From contig NJBK01000002.1 of assembly GCA_005223035.1 (NCBI GenBank), positions 62,001 to 126,000 on the forward strand: a DNA stretch of 64,000 nucleotides, read 5' to 3'. The DNA is from Chloroflexi bacterium B3_Chlor (GTDB lineage Bacteria > Chloroflexota > Anaerolineae > UBA7937 > B3-Chlor). Under the pieces are notes generated by a model. That model did not search any database. It was given only the letters and a program-made list of their open reading frames with translations, and was not told the DNA's origin. Both the position numbers and the translations under genes were made by a program. Of the stretch, positions 24,632 through 34,230 are shown one piece after another. Numbering within the stretch: position 1 is the first letter of the stretch; each line of letters starts with the position of its first letter.

Positions 24632-27256
24632 ATGAAGCCGACGAGCAGCGCAGAGATAAGGGAAGCCTTCTTGGATTTCTTTGCTCAGAGAGGGCACTTA
24701 GTTGTTCCTAGTTCTTCTTTGGTGCCAGAGGGCGATCCGACTCTGCTCTTCACCGGAGCTGGAATGGTGCAGTTCAAACCGTATTTCTCTGGTGAAGTGG
24801 AGCCGCCCTCGACACGTCTCGCTTCCGTGCAGAAGTGCTTTCGCACCACAGACATAGACAAAGTGGGTAACGAGCGGAGCCTGACTTTCTTCGAGATGCT
24901 CGGCAACTTCTCTATCGGGGACTACTTCAAGAGAGGCGCCATCGAACTTGCGTGGGAGTTCGTGACGGAATCCTTGGAGTTGGCCGAAGACAGTCTCTGG
25001 GCTAGCATTTTCCATGACGATGAGGAAGCCTTTATCTTATGGCAGGAAATCGCCTTGCCGGCCACAAGAATAGTGCGCCATGGCAAGGAAGACAATTTCT
25101 GGGGCCCTGCCGGCGACACGGGGCCCTGCGGCCCCTGTTCGGAGATCTTCTATGACCGTGGTCCTGACGTAGGTTGTGGGCAAGAAGACTGTGCACCTGG
25201 CTGCGACTGTGAGCGCTTTCTAGAGGTTTGGAATCTGGTTTTCATGGAGTATGACCAAGACTCGGAGGGCGGCCTTACGGCTCTGCCACGACAGAACATT
25301 GACACGGGGATGGGGCTGGAGCGAACTGCGGTGGCGATACAGAACGTTGGGTCGGTTTATGAAACCGATCTCTTTGCTCCTATTGTGGCCAAGGCTGGTG
25401 ACCTGGTGCAGAGATCGTACGGAGACAACGATGTGGCGGATCGTTCGCTGCGCATTATTGCAGAGCACGCGCGTGCGGTCACTTTCCTCGTCGCAGATGG
25501 CGTCCTGCCGAGCAACGAAGGCCGCGGATACGTTCTACGGCGCATCTTGCGTCGCGCCGTGCGGCACGGAAAGGTATTGGGAAGGGAAGAGCCCTTCTTG
25601 GAGGAGATCACCCGGGCAGTGATCGGGCTGATGGGAGAGCAATACCCCGAGCTGAGCGACCGACAAGACTTCATCTTGGGGGTGCTGGCCCAAGAGGAGA
25701 AGGGTTTTCAGTATACCCTGGGTGTCGGCTCGGCCCTCTTGGAAGACTTGCTCGCCGACATCTCTTATTCAGGGAAGGCCCAGATCCCAGGAGAGGAGGT
25801 CTTTCGGCTGTATGACACCTATGGGTTTCCTGTGGAGCTAACCAGAGAGATGGCTGCCGAGAAGGGGCTCGAGCTCGACGAAGAGGGCTTCGCGAAAGCC
25901 ATGGTCGAGCAACGCGAACGGGCGAGGAAGGCGCAGGCCTTCGGATTGGCGAGGGAGAGTGAATTCTACCGCCCCTTAGAGCTGCCGCCCACCGATTTCC
26001 TCGGCCACGAAAGAGTCGAGACGACGACCGAGGTCATCGACTTGGCGACGGATGACCGAGTTGTGGATGAGGTGGTCGAGGGGGAGCAAGTTGCGGTGGT
26101 CCTCAAGGAGACGCCCTTCTATGCCGAGGCTGGCGGACAAGTTGGTGACACTGGCAAACTGAGCGATGCTGGCGGCGAGATAGCGGTGTCGGACACCCAG
26201 AGCCCATTGCCGGGGCTTATCGTCCACTATGGCAACGTCGGGCGCGGATCGCTCCACGTGGGCGACGTGGTAGTCGCCAAGGTGGATGTGGACAGACGTC
26301 TGGACATAGCGCGCAATCATACAGCCACCCATCTGTTACACAAGGCTCTGCGGGAGATCTTGGGAGAGCACGCACAGCAATCCGGATCTGAGGTCGCGCC
26401 CGAGCGGCTACGCTTCGACTTCACACATCTGCAAGCTCTGAGCGACGATGAGCTGCACTTGATAGAGAGGCGAGTCAACGCCAGGATCAGAGACAACCTC
26501 CCGGTAGTGACTCGAGTCACAGATTATCAGACGGCGATCGCTTCTGGTGCTTTTGCCATTTTCGGCGAGAAGTATGGCGAGAGGGTTCGGATGGTTAGTA
26601 CGGGTGACTACACTCGCGAACTCTGTGGCGGGACGCACCTGCAGGCCACTGGTCAGATAGGCGTCTTTCACATCTTGAATGAGGGTAGCATCGGGAGGGG
26701 CCTACGTCGTATCGAGGCCTTGACAGGTCGCGGAGCCGAGGATTACGTACACCGAAGCCTACTTCTCCTCGATGGGATAGCCTCCAAACTGGGAGGGTCG
26801 ACCGCTGAGGTTGAAGTCAACTTGAGCGCCCTCTTGTCTGACATGGAGTCTCTACGAAAGGAGATACTGGAGCTGCGGCGACGGCTGGGCAGAATCGAGA
26901 TGAGTAGGGTGCTGGAGGAAGTCCGCGAAGTGGATGGCATGAAGGTGCTCGCCGCTGAGGTTGAAGCCTCCAGTATGGAGACACTGCGGGAGATGATTGA
27001 TTGGCTGAGAGACCGGTTAGGATCAGCAGTAATAGTGTTGGGCGCTGTGATGGATGGAAAGCCAGGCTTCGTCGCCGCGGTCACCCCCGACCTCGTTGAC
27101 AAGGGCCTGAAGGCTGACCGTCTTATTAGGGAGGTTGCAGCAGTGGTCGGTGGAGGGGGGGGCGGGCGCGCAACCTTAGCTCAGGCGGGAGGAAAGCACC
27201 CTGAGCGGATAAACGAGGCTTTGAGCTTGGTGCCCGACTTGGTGACCGGGCGCTAG
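24632..27256 (+). CDS. alaS: Alanyl-tRNA synthetase
   Basis: An 874-residue class II synthetase. N-terminal MKPTSSAEIREAFLDFFAQRGH and the catalytic core (CFRTTDIDKVGNERSLTFFEMLGNFSIGDYFK), then the editing domain with its zinc site HTATHLLHKALRE and CGGTHLQATGQIG, and the C-terminal DHHA1/C-Ala part with a glycine-rich GGGGGGRATLAQAGG. ATG 24632 is used because GGAG lies nine nt upstream and the protein then begins as AlaRS usually does; TTG 24608 and ATG 24626 have poor spacing. It is transcribed alone or with the following FtsA-like gene (73 bp gap). Confidence 0.97.
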   Translation: MKPTSSAEIREAFLDFFAQRGHLVVPSSSLVPEGDPTLLFTGAGMVQFKPYFSGEVEPPSTRLASVQKCFRTTDIDKVGNERSLTFFEMLGNFSIGDYFKRGAIELAWEFVTESLELAEDSLWASIFHDDEEAFILWQEIALPATRIVRHGKEDNFWGPAGDTGPCGPCSEIFYDRGPDVGCGQEDCAPGCDCERFLEVWNLVFMEYDQDSEGGLTALPRQNIDTGMGLERTAVAIQNVGSVYETDLFAPIVAKAGDLVQRSYGDNDVADRSLRIIAEHARAVTFLVADGVLPSNEGRGYVLRRILRRAVRHGKVLGREEPFLEEITRAVIGLMGEQYPELSDRQDFILGVLAQEEKGFQYTLGVGSALLEDLLADISYSGKAQIPGEEVFRLYDTYGFPVELTREMAAEKGLELDEEGFAKAMVEQRERARKAQAFGLARESEFYRPLELPPTDFLGHERVETTTEVIDLATDDRVVDEVVEGEQVAVVLKETPFYAEAGGQVGDTGKLSDAGGEIAVSDTQSPLPGLIVHYGNVGRGSLHVGDVVVAKVDVDRRLDIARNHTATHLLHKALREILGEHAQQSGSEVAPERLRFDFTHLQALSDDELHLIERRVNARIRDNLPVVTRVTDYQTAIASGAFAIFGEKYGERVRMVSTGDYTRELCGGTHLQATGQIGVFHILNEGSIGRGLRRIEALTGRGAEDYVHRSLLLLDGIASKLGGSTAEVEVNLSALLSDMESLRKEILELRRRLGRIEMSRVLEEVREVDGMKVLAAEVEASSMETLREMIDWLRDRLGSAVIVLGAVMDGKPGFVAAVTPDLVDKGLKADRLIREVAAVVGGGGGGRATLAQAGGKHPERINEALSLVPDLVTGR

Positions 27257-27329
27257 ATCGTCTCGTGCTTTACACTGATTCTAGAGATCCCCACATTCGT
27301 GCGAGCAATTCGGCGGCTGGGAGCGTTCA

Positions 27330-28628
27330 TTGCGTAAGTTATGGTCCACGGTAGTGCACGGACGTGTGACCGACGGGGAGCGGCCGGCCTACAGCAGTGT
27401 CCTCGACCTAGGCACTGAGCAGGTCAAGGCGCTCGTGTTGGAGTTGCACGAAGGCGAATGTATCGTGGTTGGTGTGGGCAGGGCGCTCTGCGAGCAGCAC
27501 GATTCACGGGCGCATGGAGCAGTCGCGGACCTTCCGACGCTGGCAAGATCCTGTGATCGGGCTCTTCGTGAAGCGGAGGATATGACTGAGCGGCACTGCG
27601 ATACACAGGTTGTGCCCGACTGCGCGGTAGTTGGTCTGCCCAACCATGTGACCACTGCCCAAACTCTCTCGGTTACGAATCAGCGCTCGAATCCGGAGAA
27701 ACGGGTGAGTGATGGGGAATTGACGGAGCTTCTAAAACGGGCTCAGCGTCTGGCTCTACGACAGCTGGGCCGAAGAATTCGTCACATCCAGCGCGCTCAG
27801 CAGGAAGAGGTCGAGTTGTTGGAAACATCGGTGGCAGATATTCAGATTGACGGGCGCCGTGTAACCACCCCCCTCGGTTTCCGCGGCCGAAGGCTTACGA
27901 TCTCAGTGAGTAACGTCGTGGTTTCGTCTTCCTATCTGAGAGCCATCGAAGCGATGACCGAAGAGCTGGGTTTGGAGCTCATGGCGACAGCATCGGGTTG
28001 GCAAGCACTGGCTTCCATATTGAGCGAGAAAGAAGGGATATGCATAGATATCGGCGGTATGGCTAGCGACGTTGTGGTGGTCCGCAACGGCAAGGCCTGG
28101 GAGACCGCCAGCATTCCCTTGGGAGGTAGGCACTTCACAAGACATCTGGCCCAGACTCTTGGACTCTCTTGGAGGGATGCGGAGAGCTTGAAGTTAGCCT
28201 ACAGTCGTGGAAGGGTCCAAATGCCTGCCGAGGACGACGTGCGCGCGGCCATGAGTCGGGTGCTGGACGCATGGGTGGGAGAAGTTGAAGGGACTCTGAG
28301 GAGACTCTGCGGCCCTGCTTCTCTGCCACATCGCTTCTGTCTCTGTGGCGGAGGAAGCAGCTTGCCCGGTATTGTGAATACCCTACGTTCTTATCCTTGG
28401 ATGGAAAGACTGGATTTCTCGCGCCATCCTGAGGTGCAATTGATGCAACCCTGGGAAATCGCCACTGTACTTGACAGAACTGGCCGGTTGGCGGACCAGC
28501 AGGACATCTCGCCTATGGCTGTCGCCAGCTACGTGATGAGTGGCGATTCCAAGACAGATCCCTTGGGACGAGTGTTGTGGGCCGTCAAGAGACCTCCGAT
28601 CTTCACGGGCAGGGGAGGGAACGCTTGA
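27330..28628 (+). CDS. FtsA-like actin-fold ATPase
   Basis: A 432-residue actin-superfamily protein. Phosphate-1 motif in SSVLDLGTEQVKALVLEL (about residues 22-39), phosphate-2 in ICIDIGGMASDVVVVRNG (about 230), and adenosine motif CLCGGGSSLPGIVNTL (about 338). Between the first two is an insertion like the SHS2/1C domain of FtsA (VVGLPNHVTT ... LLETSVADIQIDG). The C-terminal tail is not clearly amphipathic. Start TTG 27330 with GGGAG eight nt upstream. Its stop overlaps the TTG of the next gene, an envelope protein with one TM helix, so the pair looks like a cytosolic ATPase plus membrane partner. True FtsA, PilM-like or a separate branch are all possible. Confidence 0.7.
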   Translation: MRKLWSTVVHGRVTDGERPAYSSVLDLGTEQVKALVLELHEGECIVVGVGRALCEQHDSRAHGAVADLPTLARSCDRALREAEDMTERHCDTQVVPDCAVVGLPNHVTTAQTLSVTNQRSNPEKRVSDGELTELLKRAQRLALRQLGRRIRHIQRAQQEEVELLETSVADIQIDGRRVTTPLGFRGRRLTISVSNVVVSSSYLRAIEAMTEELGLELMATASGWQALASILSEKEGICIDIGGMASDVVVVRNGKAWETASIPLGGRHFTRHLAQTLGLSWRDAESLKLAYSRGRVQMPAEDDVRAAMSRVLDAWVGEVEGTLRRLCGPASLPHRFCLCGGGSSLPGIVNTLRSYPWMERLDFSRHPEVQLMQPWEIATVLDRTGRLADQQDISPMAVASYVMSGDSKTDPLGRVLWAVKRPPIFTGRGGNA

Positions 28629-30181
28629 ACCAGCTAGAAGTGATATACCTCGACCCCAGCGACACTTCTGGGGTCATCCGCGAGCACGTCAGGGGCGCGG
28701 AAGAGAAACGGATACTCCTGGTGGTTCCGAAGAACTGCCCCGGACTTGATAGCCTGGTTGATCTGAAACTCTTGGGGCGATACGTCATTGCCTTGGACAA
28801 AGAAGTTGCTCTGGTGACCCGAAATCGCGAGTTGGTACAGTCAGCTCGAGGGCTCGGCTTTCGCACCTTTTCGTCCGTACGGGCAGGGCAACGAGCAAAG
28901 TGGAAGGGCTCCCATACTCTTGTCCTTGATTCGTTTGGCATACAACCTTCACAGGGCCTGCTAGGCAGGGCGATCCCCGCTCAGTCGAGATCGCAGCCTC
29001 TGAGGCTCGGCGAGATCGGAGTCTTTTCTCTAGCGTTCCTGGCAATGGTAGTTTTCATGGCTTTCATCCTAGTAGTACTTGTGCCCACAGCGACAGTGAC
29101 TCTTGAGCCAGTAGCCTATCCGGTCAGTACCACGCTCACTGTACAAGCCAATCCCGATCTGGAGAGTATCGACTTCATCAGTCTTCGCATACCAGCCCGG
29201 GTGGTGGAGATGGACCTCGTCGGTAGCGAGGAGATGGCGACTACAGCCATCAGGGACGAACCCGACGCAACGGCTACCGGAGAGGTGGTCTTCACGAACA
29301 AGCGCACCCAGGCTACCACCGTCTTGTCTGACACGATTGTGAGCACCAGCGCCGGTACCACCATTCGCTTCCGCACTACCGAGCCAGTCACCCTTCCGCC
29401 AGGAGTGGGCACCAGGCGTAGGGCCCCGATAGAGGCCATTGAGCCTGGACCGAGCGGCAACGTCCCCGCATACTCCATTAACAGGGTGGAAGGGCCAATG
29501 GATCGGCAAGTGAATGTCATCAACGTCGCCCCCACTGAGGAAGGGGGCATGAGTGAAGTCAGATATGTGACTAATGCCGACAAAGATCAGCTCAGAGAAT
29601 CCTCGTTGCAGCGGCTCAGGGAAGAGGGGTACGACGCTTTGATGGTGGAACTCACCGGGGAAGAGTTCTTGCCCCCCGAGTCCTTGATGACCTTTGCGTT
29701 GTCGGAGACGTATGACAAGTTCCCGGACGAGGTTGCTGATTCTCTCAGCCTGCACATGCGGGCCTTGGTCAGGGGAACGGTCATTGACAGGGCAGATGTC
29801 GAACTCCTGGGGTCGCGTATGCTCCAGTTCGAGGTGCGAGAAGGATTTCAGCTTCTGTCTGAAGAGACGGAGTTTCACGTAGAGGAAGTTAGTGAGGCTC
29901 AGTATGATGGGACTCTGACTTTCCGGATGAGGGCCGAAGGCGTAACCTGGGTGGAGATTGACGAAGCTAATATCAGAGAGGGCATAAGAGGTAAGTCTGT
30001 GAGCCTGGCGGAGGAGTATCTAGCGCGACATCTGAGCCTTGTGCAAGGCCCATCGGTCCGAGTTTCACCAGAATGGTGGGGTCGGGTTCCATGGCTACCT
30101 TTTCGCATTGCCATACAGGTGCTGTCGGGTGGAGGCACGGGTGACGAGGCAACCAGATCACGGAGGACCGTGTGCGTTTGA
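28625..30181 (+). CDS. Single-pass envelope protein ('baseplate J/gp47-like' annotation class)
   Basis: A 518-residue protein starting at TTG 28625, overlapping the previous stop, with GGGGAGGGA as SD. Residues 1-110 form an alpha/beta cytosolic domain (KRILLVVPKNCPGLDSLVDLKLLGR, EVALVTRNRELVQSARGLGF). A TM helix follows at about 140-165 (IGVFSLAFLAMVVFMAFILVVL), then a large beta-rich outer part with repeated strands (TATVTLEPVAYPVSTTLTVQ, ATGEVVFTNK, AGTTIRFRT). Proteins of this shape are often labelled baseplate J/gp47-like, but there are no phage genes here. It is coupled to the FtsA-like gene, and yqgF overlaps its end by 10 nt. Confidence 0.6.
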   Translation: MNQLEVIYLDPSDTSGVIREHVRGAEEKRILLVVPKNCPGLDSLVDLKLLGRYVIALDKEVALVTRNRELVQSARGLGFRTFSSVRAGQRAKWKGSHTLVLDSFGIQPSQGLLGRAIPAQSRSQPLRLGEIGVFSLAFLAMVVFMAFILVVLVPTATVTLEPVAYPVSTTLTVQANPDLESIDFISLRIPARVVEMDLVGSEEMATTAIRDEPDATATGEVVFTNKRTQATTVLSDTIVSTSAGTTIRFRTTEPVTLPPGVGTRRRAPIEAIEPGPSGNVPAYSINRVEGPMDRQVNVINVAPTEEGGMSEVRYVTNADKDQLRESSLQRLREEGYDALMVELTGEEFLPPESLMTFALSETYDKFPDEVADSLSLHMRALVRGTVIDRADVELLGSRMLQFEVREGFQLLSEETEFHVEEVSEAQYDGTLTFRMRAEGVTWVEIDEANIREGIRGKSVSLAEEYLARHLSLVQGPSVRVSPEWWGRVPWLPFRIAIQVLSGGGTGDEATRSRRTVCV

Positions 30182-30618
30182 TGGCGCTGGACATCGGGGA
30201 TAGACGGATAGGAGTTGCCCTGAGTGATCCTGGACAGACATTGGCGCGTACTCTCCAGGTGATTCGACGTCGCTCTCTGAACGCAGATATGTCGGTTATC
30301 GTAGCCCTCGTGACAGAGCACGAGGTCGAGAAGATCATTGTGGGTCACCCACTTCAGTTGGACGGGACATCGGGAGAGCAAGCGTGCAGCGTCGAAGCGT
30401 TTGCTGCAGAGTTGCGGGAAGTGCTGGCCATCCCGGTCATTCTATGGGATGAGGGATTCTCCACGATTCGCGCCCGTCAGCTGATGATTGAGGCTGGCAC
30501 AAAGCGGAAGGACCGCAAAAGCCGGATTGACGCGGTTGCGGCCGCTGTGATCCTACAAGACTACCTGGATTCCCTCAAACTGGAGAGGGCTATCCCTTGG
30601 GAGGAGACAACGTTGTGA
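30172..30618 (+). CDS. yqgF: YqgF/RuvX family nuclease (putative pre-16S rRNA nuclease)
   Basis: A 148-residue RNase H-fold protein. It shows ALDIGDRRIGVALSDP at the N-terminus (first acidic residue), IVGHPLQLDGTSGEQ, LWDEGFSTIRARQLM and the C-terminal SRIDAVAAAVILQDYL with the last catalytic Asp. The family is implicated in 16S rRNA 5'-end maturation and was earlier proposed as a Holliday junction resolvase. GTG 30172 has GGAGGA upstream and overlaps the preceding gene by 10 nt. Its TGA overlaps the GTG of mltG. Confidence 0.95.
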   Translation: MRLMALDIGDRRIGVALSDPGQTLARTLQVIRRRSLNADMSVIVALVTEHEVEKIIVGHPLQLDGTSGEQACSVEAFAAELREVLAIPVILWDEGFSTIRARQLMIEAGTKRKDRKSRIDAVAAAVILQDYLDSLKLERAIPWEETTL

Positions 30619-31754
30619 GAAGTGCGCTTCGTTGGGGACTCATACTTCTAGCTTTGGTGTTGACCATAGTTGTCATATCTGTCGGGGGCCAGTATCTCCT
30701 GGGCGGGAGAGGCTCTAGCGAGGTAGCTACTGGAGCGATAGAAACCTCGACACTGGAGAGGAGTCTGATAGGCATCTATCTTAACATCCGCCGGAACGAC
30801 ATAGAAACTCCGGCCAGTGATGACTCCACAGCAGTGGTATTCAGCATCAACCCCGGGGAAACGGCAGCCACGATTGGACCTCGCCTACAGCGTGAGGGTT
30901 TGATCAAAGATGCTCAGTTGTTCCTGTGGTTGGTTCGCTATCGAGGAGTCGATGCGCAGCTGGAGGCTGGAGAGTACGAACTGCGGCCCAGCATGACGAT
31001 AGGTGAGATTGTGGAAGCCTTGCAGCACGGGCGTCTGCGCGAGGTCTCGGTTACTATCCCCGAAGGGAAGAGAGCGGAGGAGGTCGCTGCTCTATTGGAG
31101 GAGCGAGGTTTGGTGGACAGCGAGGTCTTCATGTCCTTGGTGGGTTCAGGTGCTTTTGTACATGATTTCCTGTCTGATCACCCAGACGAAGCTCCTTCCT
31201 CGTTGGAGGGATTCCTGTTCCCCGAAACCTACAGGATACCTGTTGACTACGATGCTACGCAGCTGTTAGACCTCATGTTGACCACCTTCGGGGAGCGTTT
31301 CACACCGGAGAGGCGCCAACTGGCGGCTCAGAAGGGTTGGACTATCTACGAGGTGGTCACTCTCGCGTCGATAGTCGAACGTGAGGCGGTGATACCCGAA
31401 GAGCGCCCCATCATCGCCGGCGTATACCTCAACCGGTTGGAGCAGGGCATGTACCTTCAGTCCGATCCCACGGTACAGTACGCCCTCGGCTACCAGGAAG
31501 ACACGGGACAGTGGTGGAAGATCCCGATGTCGTTGGAGGAGGACGTGCCGTTCGACTCGCTTTACAATACCTATCTCTACCCAGGATTACCGCAGGGCCC
31601 GATATGCAGTCCTGGGTTAGCGTCGCTACAGGCAGTTCTGGAACCGGCTGAGACCGCGTACCTATTCTTCTTCTCCAAGTTTGATGGGTCCCACGCGTTT
31701 GCCGAGACCTATGAGGAGCACCTGCGCAACCAAGAGTTGTATCAGGGCCAGTAA
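30615..31754 (+). CDS. mltG: Endolytic murein transglycosylase MltG
   Basis: A 379-residue bitopic enzyme that cuts nascent glycan strands and is thought to terminate their growth. One N-terminal TM helix (LRWGLILLALVLTIVVIS), a LysM-like region (VFSINPGETAATIGPRLQREGLI) and the YceG domain with EGKRAEEVAALL, LEGFLFPETYRIP, the catalytic Glu in ASIVEREA, QSDPTVQYALG and the ending LFFFSKFDGSHAFAETYEEH. GTG 30615 overlaps the yqgF stop (GTGA) and has GGGAGGAG eight nt upstream; a TTG at 30597 would overlap the SD. Confidence 0.95.
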   Translation: MRSALRWGLILLALVLTIVVISVGGQYLLGGRGSSEVATGAIETSTLERSLIGIYLNIRRNDIETPASDDSTAVVFSINPGETAATIGPRLQREGLIKDAQLFLWLVRYRGVDAQLEAGEYELRPSMTIGEIVEALQHGRLREVSVTIPEGKRAEEVAALLEERGLVDSEVFMSLVGSGAFVHDFLSDHPDEAPSSLEGFLFPETYRIPVDYDATQLLDLMLTTFGERFTPERRQLAAQKGWTIYEVVTLASIVEREAVIPEERPIIAGVYLNRLEQGMYLQSDPTVQYALGYQEDTGQWWKIPMSLEEDVPFDSLYNTYLYPGLPQGPICSPGLASLQAVLEPAETAYLFFFSKFDGSHAFAETYEEHLRNQELYQGQ

Positions 31755-32882
31755 TTGCATCTCGTGAGAAAACTGTCTGTCCCTATTCTGATCTTCTCCC
31801 TGTTAGGATTCATCACAGGTTGCGGGCCTTGGGGATCCACACAACCCACGGTCAAGATCGGCTTGGTGGCTCCCTTCGAGGGCCTGTACCGTCCCTTGGG
31901 CTATGAGGTCTTGTCAGCAGTGAAGCTCGCGATAAGTGAGCGGAATCAGGCGGGTGGCGTGGAAGGCCACATGGTGGAACTGGTGGCACTGAATGACGAC
32001 CAAGACCCCACAGTGGCCGTCCGGCGCGCCCGAGAGATGGCTGTTGATGGGGACGTCGTAGGCGTCATCGGGCATTTCGGTGAGCAGACCACTCTGGCGG
32101 TCCTGTCAAGCTATTGCGAGGCTGGATTGGCGTTGGTGGTCCCAGCTTCCACGGCCACAGATGTCACAGAGAGTGGCTGTGGTCAGACGTTTCGCCTCGT
32201 AGCTGACGACGGTGTGCTTGGCGCGGCGGCGGCGCGCTATGCAGTGGTGCAGAGGGGTGCAAGGCGTCTAGCTGTTATTGGAGGCTCTGTAGATCTAGTA
32301 GATTCCTTCGCGTTCAGGGCGCGGCAGGAGGGCGCACTAGTCTCTCAACACCTTGACGATGATCGCGTAGCACTGTTGGCCGCGCTCGAGAGCGAAGGGC
32401 CCGACATGATCTTCTTTGGAGGAGAGGCTCTGGAGGGCGCGGAGCTGCTGCTGGAGCTAAGGGCGGCGGGATTGGACATCCCCTTACTGGGAAGCAATGG
32501 CCTGAACAGCCCTCACTTTGTTCAGGTTGCGGGGAATACCGCTGTCGGGACAGCTTATCTCAGCATCACTCCGCCGCTTGAGAGCGAGCACTTCAGCGAG
32601 GGATACGTGGCACCCGCGGGTGGTCCACCAGGGCCTTATGCAGCCTTGGCCTACGATGCTGCCCGTTTGCTTCTAGACGCTGTGGAGAGATCTATTGCCG
32701 TTGAGGGTAGGGCCACTAGGGAAGCTGTTGTGGTGGCACTCTCCGAGACTGAGGAATACGAGGGGCTAACCGGTCGTATCTCTTTCGACGAGAGAGGACA
32801 GGCACGCGAGCCACGGATCTACATATACGAAATCGTCGACGGGAAGTACCCCGGCCAGCTGCAAAGCTGTCCAGACTGTTAG
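31755..32882 (+). CDS. Branched-chain amino acid-type substrate-binding lipoprotein
   Basis: A 375-residue periplasmic-binding-protein fold I (LivJ/receptor-family) protein. It has a signal peptide with lipobox ITGC (KLSVPILIFSLLGFITGC), then KIGLVAPFEGLYRPLGYEVLSAVKLAI, QAGGVEGHMVELVALNDDQDPTVAVRRAREM, the ligand-cleft loop VVPASTATDVT and a C-terminal lobe. The TTG start at 31755 follows the mltG stop directly; GTG 31764 is an alternative. No permease or ATPase genes lie beside it. The ligand cannot be read from the sequence. Confidence 0.85.
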   Translation: MHLVRKLSVPILIFSLLGFITGCGPWGSTQPTVKIGLVAPFEGLYRPLGYEVLSAVKLAISERNQAGGVEGHMVELVALNDDQDPTVAVRRAREMAVDGDVVGVIGHFGEQTTLAVLSSYCEAGLALVVPASTATDVTESGCGQTFRLVADDGVLGAAAARYAVVQRGARRLAVIGGSVDLVDSFAFRARQEGALVSQHLDDDRVALLAALESEGPDMIFFGGEALEGAELLLELRAAGLDIPLLGSNGLNSPHFVQVAGNTAVGTAYLSITPPLESEHFSEGYVAPAGGPPGPYAALAYDAARLLLDAVERSIAVEGRATREAVVVALSETEEYEGLTGRISFDERGQAREPRIYIYEIVDGKYPGQLQSCPDC

Positions 32883-32925
32883 CGGTGTTGTCTGCCGAAT
32901 GCCCGAATCTGACAGGTGCGAAGGG

Positions 32926-34230
32926 CTAGCGGACTATCCGATATGCTGATGGTGAGAAGTCAACGGGCTCACCCTGCCACGAATAGGCGCCCAACAGCCT
33001 CGCTTCTGCCCGCTCCAAGGCTTCCTGGCTTTGAGCGTGAATGGTGCACAGCGTCTCACCCGTTCTCACGCGCTCACCAATCTTCTTGTTCAAAACAACG
33101 CCCACCGCATGGTCCACTGGCTCACCCTTCTTCTTCCGACCAGCTCCCAGGTCAACGGCCGTCAGCCCCACTTCCATGGGATTCAACTGAGAGACGTAGC
33201 CCTCTCTCGGTGAGGCCACTGTGTGTGCAATGCTGGCTTGCGGGAGCAGCGTGGGGTCCTCAATAGGAGCAGTATCTCCCCCTTGGGCTCTCACCAGATC
33301 CCTTAGCCTGGCGATGGCCTGTCCAGATGCTAGAAGGTTCTCGAGCTTCTCTTGCGCTTCCTGCTCGTTCTCGGCTTCCCCAGCCAGGAGGAGCATGTGC
33401 GCTCCAATGGTGAGGCAATGAGCGGTGAAGTCTGCAGGGCCGCCCCCATTTAGTGTGTCTATCGCTTCCTTCACCTCCAGAGCATTACCCACTGCTCGGC
33501 CCAGGGGCTGGTTCATGTCGCTGATGACGGCCGTCGCGCGTTTGCCTAGCTTCTTGGTAAGATCTACCAAGGTCTGTGCCAACTCAAGCGCCTCCGCCTC
33601 GGTCTTCATGAACGCCCCTGTGCCAACCTTGACATCAAAGACGATGCCGCTCGCTCCGACGGCCAGTTTCTTGCTCACGATGCTGCTGGCTATCAGCGGG
33701 ATCGAACTTATGGTGGCCGTGACGTCTCGGAGAGCATACAGCCTGCCATCTGCCGGGGCCAACTCTGGAGTCTGGCCGACTACCACAATGCGATAGCGGG
33801 CAAGGTTCTCCAAGAAGCGGGCAGGGGACAGCTCGGAGGTGAAACCAGGAAATGACTCTAGCTTGTCCATGGTTCCCCCGGTGAAACCCAGCCCATGGCC
33901 GGAGATCTTGGCGACTGCCAGACCAGCGGCGACGACCAGAGGAGCGACCACCAGCGTGGTCTTGTCTCCCACTCCACCCGTGCTGTGCTTATCCACGACC
34001 ATGGGTACGGTTTTTGCCACGTCCAGTGTGCGACCCGAATGAGCCATGGCGTGGGTGAGGTGGGCGGTTTCGTCGGTGCTCATACCTCTAAGGTAGACAG
34101 CCATCAGCCACGCCGCCGCTTGATAGTCTGGTATGTCGCCGCGTGTGAATCCCTGCACCAAAAAGTCCAGCTCTTCCGCCGACAGGGCCTCTCCGTCGCG
34201 CTTCTTGGCGATGATTTCGACTACATTCAT
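32926..34230 (-). CDS. pdp: Pyrimidine-nucleoside phosphorylase
   Basis: A 434-residue enzyme that splits uridine/thymidine-type nucleosides with phosphate. Family signature MVVDKHSTGGVGDKTTLVVAPLVVAAGLAVAKISGHGLGFTGGTMDKLES near residues 80-130, phosphate/base contacts in VATISS-like DVTATISSIPLIASSIVSKKLA, and the C-terminal PYNP beta domain (LNPMEVGLTAVDLGAGRKKKGEPVDHAVGVVL). GGAGG precedes ATG 34230 at the normal distance. It is a stand-alone gene convergent with the lipoprotein and divergent from trmFO. Confidence 0.95.
   Translation of the reverse strand: MNVVEIIAKKRDGEALSAEELDFLVQGFTRGDIPDYQAAAWLMAVYLRGMSTDETAHLTHAMAHSGRTLDVAKTVPMVVDKHSTGGVGDKTTLVVAPLVVAAGLAVAKISGHGLGFTGGTMDKLESFPGFTSELSPARFLENLARYRIVVVGQTPELAPADGRLYALRDVTATISSIPLIASSIVSKKLAVGASGIVFDVKVGTGAFMKTEAEALELAQTLVDLTKKLGKRATAVISDMNQPLGRAVGNALEVKEAIDTLNGGGPADFTAHCLTIGAHMLLLAGEAENEQEAQEKLENLLASGQAIARLRDLVRAQGGDTAPIEDPTLLPQASIAHTVASPREGYVSQLNPMEVGLTAVDLGAGRKKKGEPVDHAVGVVLNKKIGERVRTGETLCTIHAQSQEALERAEARLLGAYSWQGEPVDFSPSAYRIVR

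Noticed and set aside
28625-30181. Phage baseplate gene / prophage
   Set aside because: The 'baseplate J-like' label fits only loosely. The neighbours are ftsA-like, yqgF and mltG, and no phage structural, integrase or lysis gene is present.
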